Positions 10,197-22,130 of a DNA stretch of 64,000 nt are shown here, in pieces. The position numbers and the translations under genes are program-made. Numbering within the stretch: the stretch's first letter is position 1; every line of letters begins with the position of its first letter. The notes under the pieces are model-generated. The model saw only the letters and a program-made list of their open reading frames with translations. It did no database searches and was not told where the DNA came from. This DNA is from Omphiscola glabra (taxonomy: Eukaryota > Mollusca > Gastropoda > Lymnaeidae): contig OZ024794.1 of assembly GCA_964017045.1 (NCBI GenBank), positions 55,142,108 through 55,206,107 on the forward strand, written 5' to 3'.

Positions 10197-12099
10197 TATT
10201 GAACTATCACAACAGACCAGTGATTATGGAGCACTCAAATGTTTGTGGAACACCAGGAATGAAGTCATCTGTTGATAAATTCCACAGCGTCTTGTGATGT
10301 TATCGCGAACTACACACCACAACAATTACACGGTTCGCAGTGAATTTAAACAGCGCTTTATTTATAGAGGAGTCTAATACCTGAATACTTGGGAAATATA
10401 AGGATTTCTGGGTTGTTCTATTTCTGTAAGGGTGATCAGTTCAAGAAATTGTATGTGAGACTTGCAAGCGTGTATGGTGAAACTTAACAAGCATGTATGT
10501 TGAAACTTAACAAGTATTATTTAAAAGATCTCAATAATACTATCACTTTGAGAGTTACTTATCAATATGCTTGAATATTTCAACACTAATTTATTTGTAA
10601 GTTGCAACACACCAAACGTAGGGGAATGTACCACCGTTAATCAGTAGAGAGATAACTTAGAGAGAAGTGGACAAGATTAACCCGTATTCGCGCTCATGGG
10701 TCGGCTTGCTGATAATTGACAGAGGGAGAGAGTATTGTGAATAAAAGGTATTGGTAGTCAACATCGGCGATAGTAGCAGTTGACACGAGGTAATCAGCTC
10801 CTAAAAATATCCAGTTCGTGTGACTGCGCAGATGAGGGAATCTATTATTTATTTGCGATTAAGAGTTGTTAATGGCTGATTGATGATACAGCATGCGGCA
10901 AAAGTAACAGTACTGAAACTCCCGCTTCTTGAACGCGTCCGACCGTCCGTCAACAGTGCATAGCTCTAGTCGCCACGTGTTCGCAGTAATGAAAAAGATG
11001 ATATGATGGGCAGTAGCTGTTTGGAAATTGGTCTCTCGACGGAGAGAAAAAAATTCATAGTTGAGTATGATTTGAGCTCATACTTAATCGATTAAGTGAT
11101 CAGAAAAGGGGACCATGTTTGAAAAAGAGTTGACAGAATTATTACGAGAGTGGGCGCCAAATAACACAGTTTGGGCTGTTTAGTTGTACAAAATTTCGCC
11201 GTTCTAGAAGCGTGCTGTGTCGCTGGAGTGAGTGTTTTGACAAACGAGAATCAAGCACGTGTTCTCGGGGTGCTGCATTTGACCCCACGACGTCTAAAAC
11301 GAACTTCATTGAAATGGAACATCAGCCATACGTCCATTCACTAAATGTTTAAGACATAGGTATATTGTCGTATCTGATCCACGTTGGATAACACTTGACG
11401 GAGTCGGATATGCAATCCAGGATGATTTATTGTGGAAAATGTCTGCCTATGCTGCACGAGGATCAAGATTTGTACAGGAATGTGTGCTTCTCCGAGGAGA
11501 GTCACATTGGCTTGCTGAACTGTCAGACTTTCCCTTCCGCAAATCTTTCAATTTCTGGCAATTGTTCTGCCAGATGTTTTGTCTAAACATGTTCACACTA
11601 TTAAAAAACTAACTTCTTGGGTCCAATAATACTCAACTATGAAACACGTTTTCCCCCGTCGAGAAATCCATTTCCATCAACAACTGTCCAACAGGCTTTC
11701 CTTTTCACTCCTTGGAACACGTTCTGTGGAAAACTGTATATAGCCATGCACCGTTGACAAACGCACGTATACGTTTAAGATGCTGGAATTTCAGCATTCT
11801 TACGTTTGGTCTATGTTGTATAATTATATTTAAATAGATGTAGACATTATTATAAACGGCACTTAGAAGATCTAAATTGACGGTCTTGAGACTTTACGAG
11901 AACAAAAAAAACATAATTTTTCTCACGCCTAAACATGTCTTGCTCAAGTGTTATGTTACTTCCCACTGCTTGAACGCAGTCCACCCCGTTATAATGTAGA
12001 CTTGAACTAATTCCCGAAGTTATCTTCTTTGTCTGTGTTACTTTATAAACAAGAAGTCCAGATGCGCAACAATTTGAGGTACAGAGCCTATCAACACGG
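10197..12099. other. 1.9-kb unique stretch, no recognised gene
   Basis: The least repetitive part of the first 20 kb. Two overlapping 60-codon open frames at 11395-11612 have no motif and no supporting splice sites. It could hold regulatory sequence or an untranslated exon, but nothing specific supports that. Confidence 0.35.
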
Positions 12100-12106
12100 A
12101 TAACAA

Positions 12107-12187
12107 TGTCTCTCTCTTTCTCCCCTTCTCTCTCTGTCTCTCTCTCTCTCTCTGTCTTTCTCTCTTTTGTTCTCTCTTTCTCTTTCT
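12107..12187. repeat. CT-rich polypyrimidine tract
   Basis: Imperfect (TC)n and (TTTC)n run of about 80 bp. Confidence 0.9.
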
Positions 12188-12525
12188 CAGCTTAGTTTTG
12201 CAACATATCCCAATCTTTCAATGTCTAGCGCATCCTTGATTTGACTATTTCTAAAAACAATGGGTAGTGCAAATAGCATAAGACTTAACACTCTTCTAAC
12301 CAGAGTCTAACATGTATCTCATAACTAAACACGAGTCTCATTAGAAAAAAAAAATTATGATTTTAAGAACTAAAACATTGATAAGCAAGTTTATATTTTA
12401 AATTTAAAAAAACATTTATTCTTAAACTAACATTTTTTTCGGAGAGTGATAATGATTTAACCCGATGTAGATGGAAAAATCACCACCTAGTGATATGGTC
12501 TTGGTCTTTAAACTGTGTTATATTT

Positions 12526-12666
12526 CTCCAGCTTACTTGTGAAGATAACATCAAAGAGTGGACGGGATTAAAACTAGGCGATGCTATGCGTAGTGCAGAA
12601 GACTGAGAGGAATGGAGAAGGATAGTTTTCATGTCATCTGTGGCGCCCCAACGGTCCAAGGACTAA
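12526..12666 (+). pseudogene. Decayed 3' coding end of a LINE retrotransposon
   Basis: The frame reads EDNIKEWTGLKLGDAMRSAE, then a stop where an Arg codon is expected, then EEWRRIVFMSSVAPQRSKD and a terminal stop. The pattern I-K-E-W-T-G-L...R-x-A-x-D-R-x-x-W-R...A-P-Q-R is the conserved C-terminus that follows the reverse transcriptase in many invertebrate RTE-like LINEs. Only this end is present, as expected for 5'-truncated insertion, and the internal TGA shows it is dead. The last 45 bp have since been amplified into a tandem repeat (12640-12760). Family-level placement is from memory of the motif. Confidence 0.7.
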
Positions 12667-12760
12667 GGAACATGATGATGATTATGATGACTTGTGCCCC
12701 AACGGTCCAACGACTAAGGGACATGATGATGATTATGATGACTTGTGCCCCAACGATCTA
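12640..12760. repeat. 52-bp tandem repeat made from the LINE 3' end, 2.5 copies
   Basis: The unit contains GCCCCAACGGTCCAAGGACT followed by AAGGAACATGATGATGATTA. The first copy contains the LINE stop codon, so the repeat arose by duplication of the element's 3' coding end. Confidence 0.85.
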
Positions 12761-13199
12761 TGGATTAAAGATAGAAAACCCATCGATCCTTTCTTTCTTT
12801 TGTTAAGTATAGAAATGATGTAACAAGAAATATTTAGGCTTTAAAAAAAAAGGACAATTGAACGGAATCTAATTCAATTCATTTAATTAATGTGTCTTTT
12901 TTTTTGGCCAAGCCTAAAGATATCTTGTTACGCTAGTTCACTCGTCTTGAACGCAATCCCCTATAGATACCTTCTTTTATTAAACCAACAGCGCACAGAA
13001 ACATTACAAAAAAATTGGGGATGCACTTTATTTCAAGACTTGTGTTAACATAACAAAAGTAATGACTTTCGTTGTAATCTTGAGATCAAATTCAGTTAGT
13101 GCCTGACAGAAGATTAGGGTCAGCGTGGCCAGGCTGACTAACTGGTTGTGATGTGAATCACGGTGAAGGGTTTAAGTCTGATCCTAATACATGCAGGGT

Positions 13200-13512
13200 C
13201 CAGAGCCTCATCTCTCTTCTCTCTCTCTCTCTCTCTCTTTTCTCCCTCTCTTGTCTCTCTCTTCTCTCTCTGTCTCTCTTCTCTCTCTCTCTTATCTCTC
13301 TTTTTTTCTTATCCCTGTCTTTCTTCTCTCTGTCTTTCTTCTCTATGTCTTTCTTCTCTGTCTTTCTTCTCTATCTCTTTCTTCCCTATCTCTTTTTCTT
13401 CTTTCTCTCCCTTTCTTCTCTCTCTCTTTTTTCTCTCGCTTTCTTCTCTCTATCTCTCTCTGTGTCGTTCTCTCTTTCACATTCTCTTCTCTGTCTCTCT
13501 CTCTCTCTCTTA
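13200..13512. repeat. 300-bp CT-rich simple repeat
   Basis: A TCTCTCT-based polypyrimidine tract with interspersed TTTCTTC and GTCTTTC units. It gives Ser/Leu-rich open frames in all forward frames and Arg/Glu-rich ones in reverse; none is a gene. Such tracts can form triplex DNA. Confidence 0.95.
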
Positions 13513-14037
13513 ACATTCTGATTATTTCCTCTCTCCAAATATCTGTAGGTAAGACAAGAGCCCATTTGCCTTTGTGTTCTTTCCATGATATTTGCCTCGT
13601 ATAAAATATCCTTTTTAACTTGACCAACGCAATCCTTGCTGTATTATAGTAATCGTTGATGTCCATCCTATCTTATTTAATATAATTTACTAGAAATAGC
13701 CCGCCATACAACGACAGCGACAATGAGTGAACTTCCCGTCTACGAAAGTTGGCAAAACCTGCTTTCAAATTACGCACTTTATAAGAATCGCTTTATAAGA
13801 ATTAGTGCTACCCCCCCCCCCTTCCCCATGCACTCCACCGCACACTTTCTTACTCAGCTGAACTATGTTTTTATTCTTATGTCGCATTCCCTTTAACACC
13901 GCAGATTTATTACATCATATTTAACTTTAGAATATTTCCCCAATGCAAACGAAAATATTACGGACTCGGCGCACTTGAGGTATTTTATTGTGTAAAAGCA
14001 GGTGGAATATAGAATATTGATTTAGTTCAGGTGCTTG

Positions 14038-14150
14038 AAAAAATGTTGGGGGGGGGGGTTGCAGGAGGGGGGCACTAATTGGGATTCTTAAAAGGTGCGT
14101 TTCTTGAATGCAGGGTTTGCCTAACTTTTTGCCCCCCCCCCCCCCCCCCC
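14038..14150. repeat. Interspersed repeat fragment shared with 43205-43290
   Basis: G-runs are followed by AATTGGGATTCTTAAAAGGT and GCGTTTCTTGA. The same order (G-run, AATTTGGGATTCTTAAATG, TGCGTGACTTGA) occurs at 43220-43275. The stretch ends in a C-run of about 20 bases (14132-14151). Confidence 0.55.
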
Positions 14151-14319
14151 CCATGTTCGATGTGAAATTTTATTTCTACGAAAAACTGTGTTTTTAGGAG
14201 TTGTTTAATTATTTCTATAAATCTTATTGCTTCAACATGATCGCAATCAACCCCCCTACCCCATATTTCTCTTGTCAATAATGACACTCCTCTCTTTGAT
14301 CCAAGAAACAGGAGATGAG

Positions 14320-14643
14320 ACTGTATTGTCATGATATGTGACCATGGCACAGTATTGTCATGATATGTGACCATGGCACTGTATTGTCATGATATGTGAC
14401 CATGGCACTGTATTGTCATGATATGTGACCATGGCACTGTATTGTCATGATATGTGACCATGGCACAGTATTGTCATGATATGTGACCATGGCACTGTAT
14501 TGTCATGACATGTGACCATGGCACTGAATTGTCATGATATGTGACCATGGCACTGTATTGTAATGCTATGTGACCATGGCACTGTATTGTCATGATATGT
14601 GACCATGGCACTGTATTGTCATGATATGTGACCATGGCACTGT
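14320..14643. repeat. 29-bp tandem repeat A, about 11 copies
   Basis: The unit contains CTGTATTGTCATGATATGTG and then ACCATGGCA. Copies are nearly identical. There are no unique spacers, so it is not a CRISPR array. Confidence 0.97.
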
Positions 14644-14727
14644 GTTTTTGAACATAGTAATTGGAAGTGTTACATTTTCTCCACGAGCTGTGCTTTAGTA
14701 AGGTCGGAATCTGTTCGATTTGACACG

Positions 14728-15515
14728 GTAGCGTACTACAAACGACACTTTGTTCACTAGCGTACTATAAACTACACTTTGTTCACTAGCGTACTACAAA
14801 CTACACTTTGTTCACTAGCGTACTACAAACGACACTTTGTTCACTAGCGTACTACAAACTACACTTTGTTCACTAGCGTACTACAAACGACACTTTGTTC
14901 ACTAGCGTACTACAAACTACACTTAGCTCACTAGCGTACTACAAACGACACTTTGTTCACTAGCGTACTACAAACGACACTTTGTTCACTAGCGTACTAC
15001 AAACGACACTTTGTTCACTAGCGTACTACAAACTACACTTTGTTCACTAGCGTACTACAAACGACACTTTGTTCACTAGCGTTCTACAAACTACACTTAG
15101 CTCACTAGCGTACTACAAACTACACTTTGTTCACTAGCGTACTACAAACTACACTTTGTTCACTAGCGTACTACAAACTACACTTAGCTCACTAGCGTAC
15201 CACAAACTACACTTTGTTCACTAGCGTACTACAAACTACACTTAGCTCACTAGCGTACTAAAAACGACACTTTGCTCACTAGCGTACTACAAACTACACT
15301 TAGCTCACTAGCGTACTACAAACTACACTTTGCTCACTAGCGTACTACAAACTACACTTAGCTCACTAGCGTACTACAAGCTACACTTTGTTCACTAGCG
15401 TACTATAAACTACACTTTGCTCACTAGCGTACTACAAACTACACTTTGTTCACTAGCGTACTACAAACTACACTTTGTTCACTAGCGTACTACTAATTAA
15501 ACTGTGCTCACTATC
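14728..15515. repeat. 29-bp tandem repeat B, about 27 copies
   Basis: The unit contains TAGCGTACTACAAACTACAC and then TTTGTTCAC. Three variants alternate: AACTACACTTTGTTC, AACGACACTTTGTTC and AACTACACTTAGCTC. The period equals that of the array 85 bp away, but the sequences are unrelated. Confidence 0.97.
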
Positions 15516-15574
15516 GGGCGTTGTAACGTTACTGGTAAACCGTAAACACTTTACTCAAGATTTTGTTGTTTAAA

Positions 15575-15840
15575 GTAGCCCACTGCTCCCACACCTCCCA
15601 CAGCTCCAACTGCTCCCACAGCTCTCACTGCTCCCACTACTATAACTGCTCTTGCACCTCCCACAGCTCCTACTGCTTCAACAGCTCCAACTGATTCCAT
15701 TGCTCCCACAGCTCCCACTGCTCCCGCAGCTCCCACGGCTCCAACTGCCCCCACTGCTCCCACTACTATAACTGCTCTTGCAGCTCCTACAGCTCCCAAT
15801 GCTTCCACAATTCGAACTGCTCCCTCCCACTGCTCCCAAG
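15575..15840. repeat. 9-bp based CTCCCACTG repeat
   Basis: Imperfect repeats of GCTCCCACN, with a longer duplicated block containing CCCACTACTATAACTGCTCT. On the - strand it reads as a Gly-Ala-Val repeat for about 90 codons, a consequence of the 9-bp period. Confidence 0.85.
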
Positions 15841-16334
15841 TCAAAGGGATTACCTCTTACTGCACAACTCCATCGCCGAACATCGTCTTACTCTGAATTC
15901 CATCCCAGTCCACAAATCAAATTTCCTGACTGTTACTCTGGTGTGAAAACACATTTTAAAAAATTTGCTACCTTGAGATATGTTCCTTCCGTAATTACAT
16001 TTTTCTTCACGCCTCAATCATATGGCACTTGTGTTAACACAACAAAATTATAATGAGTCCTGCAAACTAAAGATTAATATAATTAATAAGCTTCTCTATT
16101 AGCTCCAGTCAGTACAGCTAGTGCATCACCAGGCCAATATTTATGTTCCTGATTTGTAGAACAGATGCGTTCGAAAAAATCTTTAAAAAATATTGAGTAA
16201 TGTACAAATTTCCAAACAGGAAAGTTGACTTTAAAAGAGTCAGCGAAAAGAGAAGTTACAAATATTGGCAGTGTTCTAGTGTACCACTTAGACAGTATGG
16301 GGGTTTTGATTTCAGGACACACACATATAATCTT

Positions 16335-16615
16335 TGAACGGATCGTCGACTGACAATGAGCTTACCAGAGAAATGTCACATTAATATCCCATCACAGGAT
16401 CGGTCTGCTGACATTTCTCTGTGCTTGTAAGTGTCACATATATATCCTATGACATGATCGGCCAACTGACATGTGGCTGATCTAAAAGAAAATGTCACGT
16501 GTATATCCCATGACAGAATCGATCCTCTGACATTTAGCTGACCTGGGAAATGTCACATTAATATCCCATGACAGAATCGATCCTCTGACATTTGCCTGAC
16601 CTGGGAAATGTCGCA
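16335..16615. repeat. 66-bp tandem repeat, about 4-5 copies, diverged
   Basis: Units contain GAAATGTCACATTAATATCC, CATGACAGAATCGATCCTC and TGACATTT. The last two copies are much closer to each other than to the first. Confidence 0.85.
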
Positions 16616-16807
16616 CAACATAACTCCGTTTCTTCTCCGAGTCTCGACATTTCTGGTGTGGAGGGAATAGCCTCCCGGGAATTGTTGGTATTTCGATGGC
16701 ATTCTTGCGTTCACGTAACCAAAACAAATGACATCTTTAGACAGAACATAAAGAAGGGAATTCTTTTAAGTAGCGGGCAACAAGCGCTACGTTTAGTATC
16801 CAACGTT

Positions 16808-19800
16808 TTAGATCTTAAAATATCCATAGTCTTTGATGTTTAAGTCCATAGTCTTTTATGTTTCATATCCATAGTTTTAGATGTTTAATATCCATAGTTT
16901 TAGATGTTTAATATCCATAGTTTTAGATGTTTAATATCCATAGTTTTAGATGTTTAATATCCATAGTTTTAGATGTTTAATATCCATAGCTTTAGATGTT
17001 TAATATCCATAGTTTTAGATGTTTAATATCCATAGTTTTAGATGTTTAATATCCATAGCTTTAGATGTTTAATATCCATAGTTTTAGATGTTTAATATCC
17101 ATAGTTTTAGATGTTTAATATCCATAGTTTTAGATGTTTAATATCCATAGTTTTATATGTTTAATATCCATAGTTTTAGATGTTTAATATCCATAGCTTT
17201 AGATGTTTAATATCCATAGTTTTAGATGTTTAATATCCATAGTTTTAGATGTTTAATATCCATAGCTTTAGATGTTTAATATCCATAGTTTTAGATGTTT
17301 AATATCCATAGTTTTAGATGTTTAATATCCATAGCTTTAGATGTTTAATATCCATAGTTTTAGATGTTTAATATCCATAGTTTTAGATGTTTAATATCCA
17401 TAGTTTTAGATGTTTAATATCCATAGCTTTAGATGTTTAATATCCATAGTTTTAGATGTTTAATATCCATAGTTTTAGATGTTTAATATCCATAGTTTTA
17501 GATGTTTAATATCCATAGTTTTAGATGTTTAATATCCATAGTTTTAGATGTTTAATATCCATAGTTTTAGATGTTTAATATCCATAGTCTTTGATGTTTA
17601 ATATCCATAGTTTTAGATGTTTAATATCCATAGTTTTAGATTGTTAATATCCATAGTCTTTGATGTTTAATATCCATAGTTTTAGATGTTTAATATCCAT
17701 AGTTTTAGATGTTTAATATCCATAGTTTTAGATGTTTAATATCCATAGTCTTTGATGTTTAATATCCATAGTTTTAGATGTTTAATATCCAAAGTTTTAG
17801 ATGTTTAATATCCATAGTTTTAGATGTTTAATATCCATAGTTTTAGATGTTTAATATCCATAGTTTTAGATGTTTAATATCCATAGTTTTAGATGTTTAA
17901 TATCCATAGTTTTAGATGTTTAATATCCATAGTTTTAGATGTTTAATATCCATAGCTTTAGATGTTTAATATCCATAGTTTTAGATGTTTAATATCCATA
18001 GTTTTAGATGTTTAATATCCATAGCTTTAGATGTTTAATATCCATAGTTTTAGATGTTTAATATCCATAGTTTTAGATGTTTAATATCCATAGCTTTAGA
18101 TGTTTAATATCCATAGTTTTAGATGTTTAATATACATAGTTTTAGATGTTTAATATCCATAGTTTTAGATGTTTAATATCCATAGCTTTAGATGTTTAAT
18201 ATCCATAGTTTTAGATGTTTAATATCCATAGTTTTAGATGTTTAATATCCATAGTTTAAGATATTTAATATCCATAGTTTTAGATGTTTAATATCCATAG
18301 TTTTAGATGTTTAATATACATAGTTTTAGATGTTTAATATCCATAGTCTTTGATGTTTAATATCCATAGTTTTAGATGTTTAATATCCATAGATTTAGAT
18401 GTTTAATATCCATAGTTTTAGATGTTTAATATCAATAGTTTTAGATGTTTAATATCCATAGTTTTAGATGTTTAATATCCATAGTTTTAGATGTTTAATA
18501 TCCATAGTCTTTGATGTTTAATATCCATAGTTTTAGATGTTTAATATCCATAGTTTTAGATGTTTAATATCCATAGTTTTAGATGTTTAATATCCATAGT
18601 CTTTGATGTTTAATATCCATAGTTTTAGATGTTTAATATCCATAGTTTCAGATGTTTAATAGCCATATTTTTAGATGTTTACTATCCATAGTTTTAAATG
18701 TTGAATATCCATAGTTTTTGATGTTTAATATCAATAGTTTTAAATGTTGAATATCCATAGTTTTAGATGTATAATATCCATCGTTTTAGATGTTTAATAT
18801 CCATATTTTTAGATGTTTAATATCCATAGTTTTAGATTTTTAATATCCATAGTTTCAGATGTTTAATATCCATAGTTTCAGATGTTTAATATCCATAGTT
18901 TTAGATGTTTAATATCCATAGCTTTAGATGTTTACTATCCATAGTTTTAAATGTTGAATATCCATAGTTTTAGATGTATAATATCCATCGTTTTAGATGT
19001 TTAATATCCATATTTTTAGATGTTTAATATCCATAGTTTTAGATTTTTAATATCCATAGTTTCAGATGTTTAATATCCATAGTTTCAGATGTTTAATATC
19101 CATAGTTTTAAATGTTGAATATCCATAGTTTTAGATATTTAATATCCATAGCTTTAGATGTTTACTATCCATAGTTTTAAATGTTGAATATCCATAGTTT
19201 TAGATGTATAATATCCATCGTTTTAGATGTTTAATATCCATATTTTTAGATGTTTAATATCCATAGTTTTAGATTTTTAATATCCATAGTTTCAGATGTT
19301 TAATATCCATAGTTTCAGATGTTTAATATCCATAGTTTTAGATGTTTAATATCCATAGCTTTAGATGTTTACTATCCATAGTTTTAAATGTTGAATATCC
19401 ATAGTTTTAGATGTATAATATCCATCGTTTTAGATGTTTAATATCCATATTTTTAGATGTTTAATATCCATAGTTTTAGATTTTTAATATCCATAGTTTC
19501 AGATGTTTAATATCCATAGTTTCAGGTGTTTAATATCCATAGTTTTAAATGTTGAATATCCATAGTTTTAGATATTTAATATCCATAGCTTTAGATGTTT
19601 ACTATCCATAGTTTTAAATGTTGAATATCCATAGTTTTAGATGTATAATATCCATCGTTTTAGATGTTTAATATCCATATTTTTAGATGTTTAATATCCA
19701 TAGTTTTAGATTTTTAATATCCATAGTTTCAGATGTTTAATATCCATAGTTTCAGATGTTTAATATCCATAGTTTTAGATGTTTAATATCCATAGCTTTA

Positions 19801-20132
19801 GATGTTTACTATCCATAGTTTTAAATGTTGAATATCCATAGTTTTAGATGTATAATATCCATCGTTTTAGATGTTTAATATCCATATTTTTAGATGTTTA
19901 ATATCCATAGTTTTAGATTTTTAATATCCATAGTTTCAGATGTTTAATATCCATAGTTTCAGATGTTTAATATCCATAGTTTTAGATGTTTAATATCCAT
20001 AGCTTTAGATGTTTACCATACATAGCTTTAGATGTTTACTATCCATAGTTTTAAATGTTGAATATCCATAGTTTTAGATGTATAATATCCATCGTTTTAG
20101 ATGTTTAATATCCATATTTTTAAATGTTTAAC
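16808..20132. repeat. 23-bp minisatellite, about 144 copies (3.3 kb)
   Basis: Monomer TTTAATATCCATAGTTTTAG plus ATG. The left half (to about 18650) is mostly simple monomers with a few variants (GTCTTTG, GCTTTAG). The right half is arranged in higher-order units (see 18678-20058). The unit has stops in most frames, so no long open frame results. Confidence 0.97.
18678..20058. repeat. Higher-order repeat inside the 23-bp array: 207, 230 and 437-bp periods
   Basis: The marker variant TTTACTATCC starts at 18678, 18931, 19161, 19368, 19598, 19805 and 20035. The spacings are 253, 230, 207, 230, 207 and 230 bp, that is 11, 10, 9, 10, 9 and 10 monomers. The alternating 230 and 207 units make a 437-bp superunit. 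The 230-bp form differs by one additional monomer pair with AAATGTTGAATATCC and GATATTTAATATCC. Confidence 0.9.
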
Positions 20133-21191
20133 TTTAATGGTGTTTAGATGGTTAGAATAATAGACAAATTACTTTAAACCAGTATTTGTTTATAGGGCGT
20201 TCGTTTTTGCGAAGGATTCCAAAAAAATATATTTACATCTGTTTATCAAGTAAAATGCATATATATTCTTGTACATCGTTCAATTTCAAGATATTAAAAC
20301 AAATTTAATATATTAAAACATAAAAAATATGTATTGAATATATTGAAGCATAAAAAAGTGTGTGAAACCAAATGTACGCGGTATGTCCGCTGGTCTGTCC
20401 GCTGTTCAGTCCGCTGGTCTGTCCGCTGGTCTCTTTCTCTTATTTCACGTTGTCTAATCATTTCCAATTTACACTGCGACGCGATACTATTCGTAAAACT
20501 TGATCCACCAGCACACCTGTCAGAACAGCACCACTATTAGACCAGCACCTCCCGAATATTATATAACCTGCTTCTGAAACAGCTGTCTGGCTACTGCGGG
20601 CGAATACACGTTATAGCTTCTGTTGGTGTTGAAGACACTGAGACACGCAGAGTACAATGAACGGTTTGCCATTAAAAACGAAGTCCGAGGCCTTTTAAAT
20701 TTCGCAAGCTGTGAGCAAATTGCCAGTCTTGTACGATGAATTATTTATTCGCAATTATTCCTCGATTTTATTGCATCTTCCGCGCAATAACTAAAAAAAT
20801 CCCAATCGTAACAGCATCGTGAAGAAGATTCATTTCATCTTCAACTAATTATTTTCAAGCCTATTTCTTAATAAAAAGTTTAAACAAATATTGCAAAACC
20901 CGACCATACACTTGATGTTGGTCACTTGATTACTCCGTCCCATACTCTGATCCGCATCGGTCTATGACCTTTAGTCTCCAACCACAGATCACATGGGTCG
21001 TAAATCCGCATATACATCATCAACCGATCTTAGGTTGCCGCTGCCCCTTCGTTTCTGTACATTTGAACTTTGACATGATAGAACTGTCTTAATGAGACTT
21101 GTTTGATTAGTGTCATTGGATTATCTTTTGACCGTTTTCCCTGGGACCTTCCGGGTGTCTGCCCAAAGTAATTCTCAGGGGCAATTTAAAG
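20133..21191. other. Unique stretch, no recognised gene
   Basis: About 1 kb without element ends or exons. A short repeat of GTCCGCTGGTCT occurs at 20385-20432. A 68-codon open frame (20334-20540) spans that repeat and has no motif. Confidence 0.4.
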
Positions 21192-21196
21192 ACAAT

Positions 21197-21788
21197 TGTT
21201 ATGAGGGATAACGTATTGCCCGCCTTCCACGTGCATGACCTCTTTCAAGTCGGTCCCGTGTTGGGGCGGCTAGAAAAAATATCCCTTTGTTGATACATTT
21301 GTTTACTATCGCCCGTTTCTGTCGAACATGATAGAACGATCTAGAAAATGCGGGAATCAGTAAGACTGTGTGTTCCATTTCCAGAATGATCATCTGAAAC
21401 TGCCTATAAAAAGGGCTGACCGATAGAGAGGGGTAGAGATTTTCCTTTCCTTGTTTAAGAGGCATGCTGTGTGTCATTATACTTTGTTGTGTGTAGAGAT
21501 TTCTATTTCCTCATACAATTTTGTGCTCATTGTATTTTTATATACAGTACCGGTACCAGCAAATCTGTAAGTTTATAATTTCAATCATATTTCTCTTGCT
21601 GTTATTATTTAATTGAAGTTCACAAATTAAAAAAGTTATTAATTGTAATTAGCTCTGGCCTTGATTGTCGTTTTATTTGTTATTTTTTTAAACGTTGGTA
21701 TCGTCCTTTATTATGGACTGTTTCTAGAACGAGCCATAGTCTAAAATTAAGAGATTAAATTCTCCACTTAAAACGGTCCGTAATAACA
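21197..21788 (+). mobile_element. LTR-like element (candidate solo LTR), copy 1
   Basis: A 590-bp block whose reverse complement recurs at 58174-58772, with the last 300 bp closely matching. It begins TGTTATGAGGG and ends GTAATAACA, giving TGTTAT...ATAACA inverted ends of the TG...CA type. Both copies keep CTATAAAAAGGGCTGACC, a good TATA-box context, about 210 bp in. CAAT precedes the element and recurs at its right edge, but the exact duplication is ambiguous because the last bases could belong to either. No gag or pol coding sequence is adjacent. It could instead be a non-autonomous DNA element. Confidence 0.6.
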
Positions 21789-21920
21789 ATATATCTGATT
21801 TATCCTATGACTGTTGTTGTCTAAGATAAAATTTGGATTACATTAGAACCCACCGTAACCCACCCTTAATCGGATGACTGGATGGTCCTAGTCGATTTGA
21901 CGAACGAACAACGACATGAT

Positions 21921-22033
21921 AAAATGTTATGTCTTTCAGAAAATGTTGTTGTATCTGATATAATGTTGTTGTCTTTGAGAAAATGTTGTTGTCTTTCAGA
22001 AAATGTTGTTGTCTTTGAGATAATGTTGTTGTC
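21921..22033. repeat. 20-bp repeat, about 5 copies
   Basis: Units of AATGTTGTTGTCTTTGAGAA with single-base changes. Confidence 0.85.
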
Positions 22034-22130
22034 GTTAAGTAAACAATATAATTTTTTTTTAAATTAACTTGATATCGGTTTTACGTTTTCGCATTTATTT
22101 CCCTAATTAAATGTAGATTCGCCTAAAACG

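Noticed and set aside
13153..13666. Ser/Leu-rich and Arg/Glu-rich frames
   Set aside because: Translation of a polypyrimidine simple repeat in every frame.
14320..15515. CRISPR-like 29-bp direct repeats
   Set aside because: Units are contiguous with no unique spacers, no cas genes occur, and the genome is eukaryotic.
15551..15844. Gly-Ala-Val-rich minus-strand frame, silk- or elastin-like
   Set aside because: Direct consequence of the 9-bp CTCCCACTG repeat. No signal peptide or flanking coding sequence.
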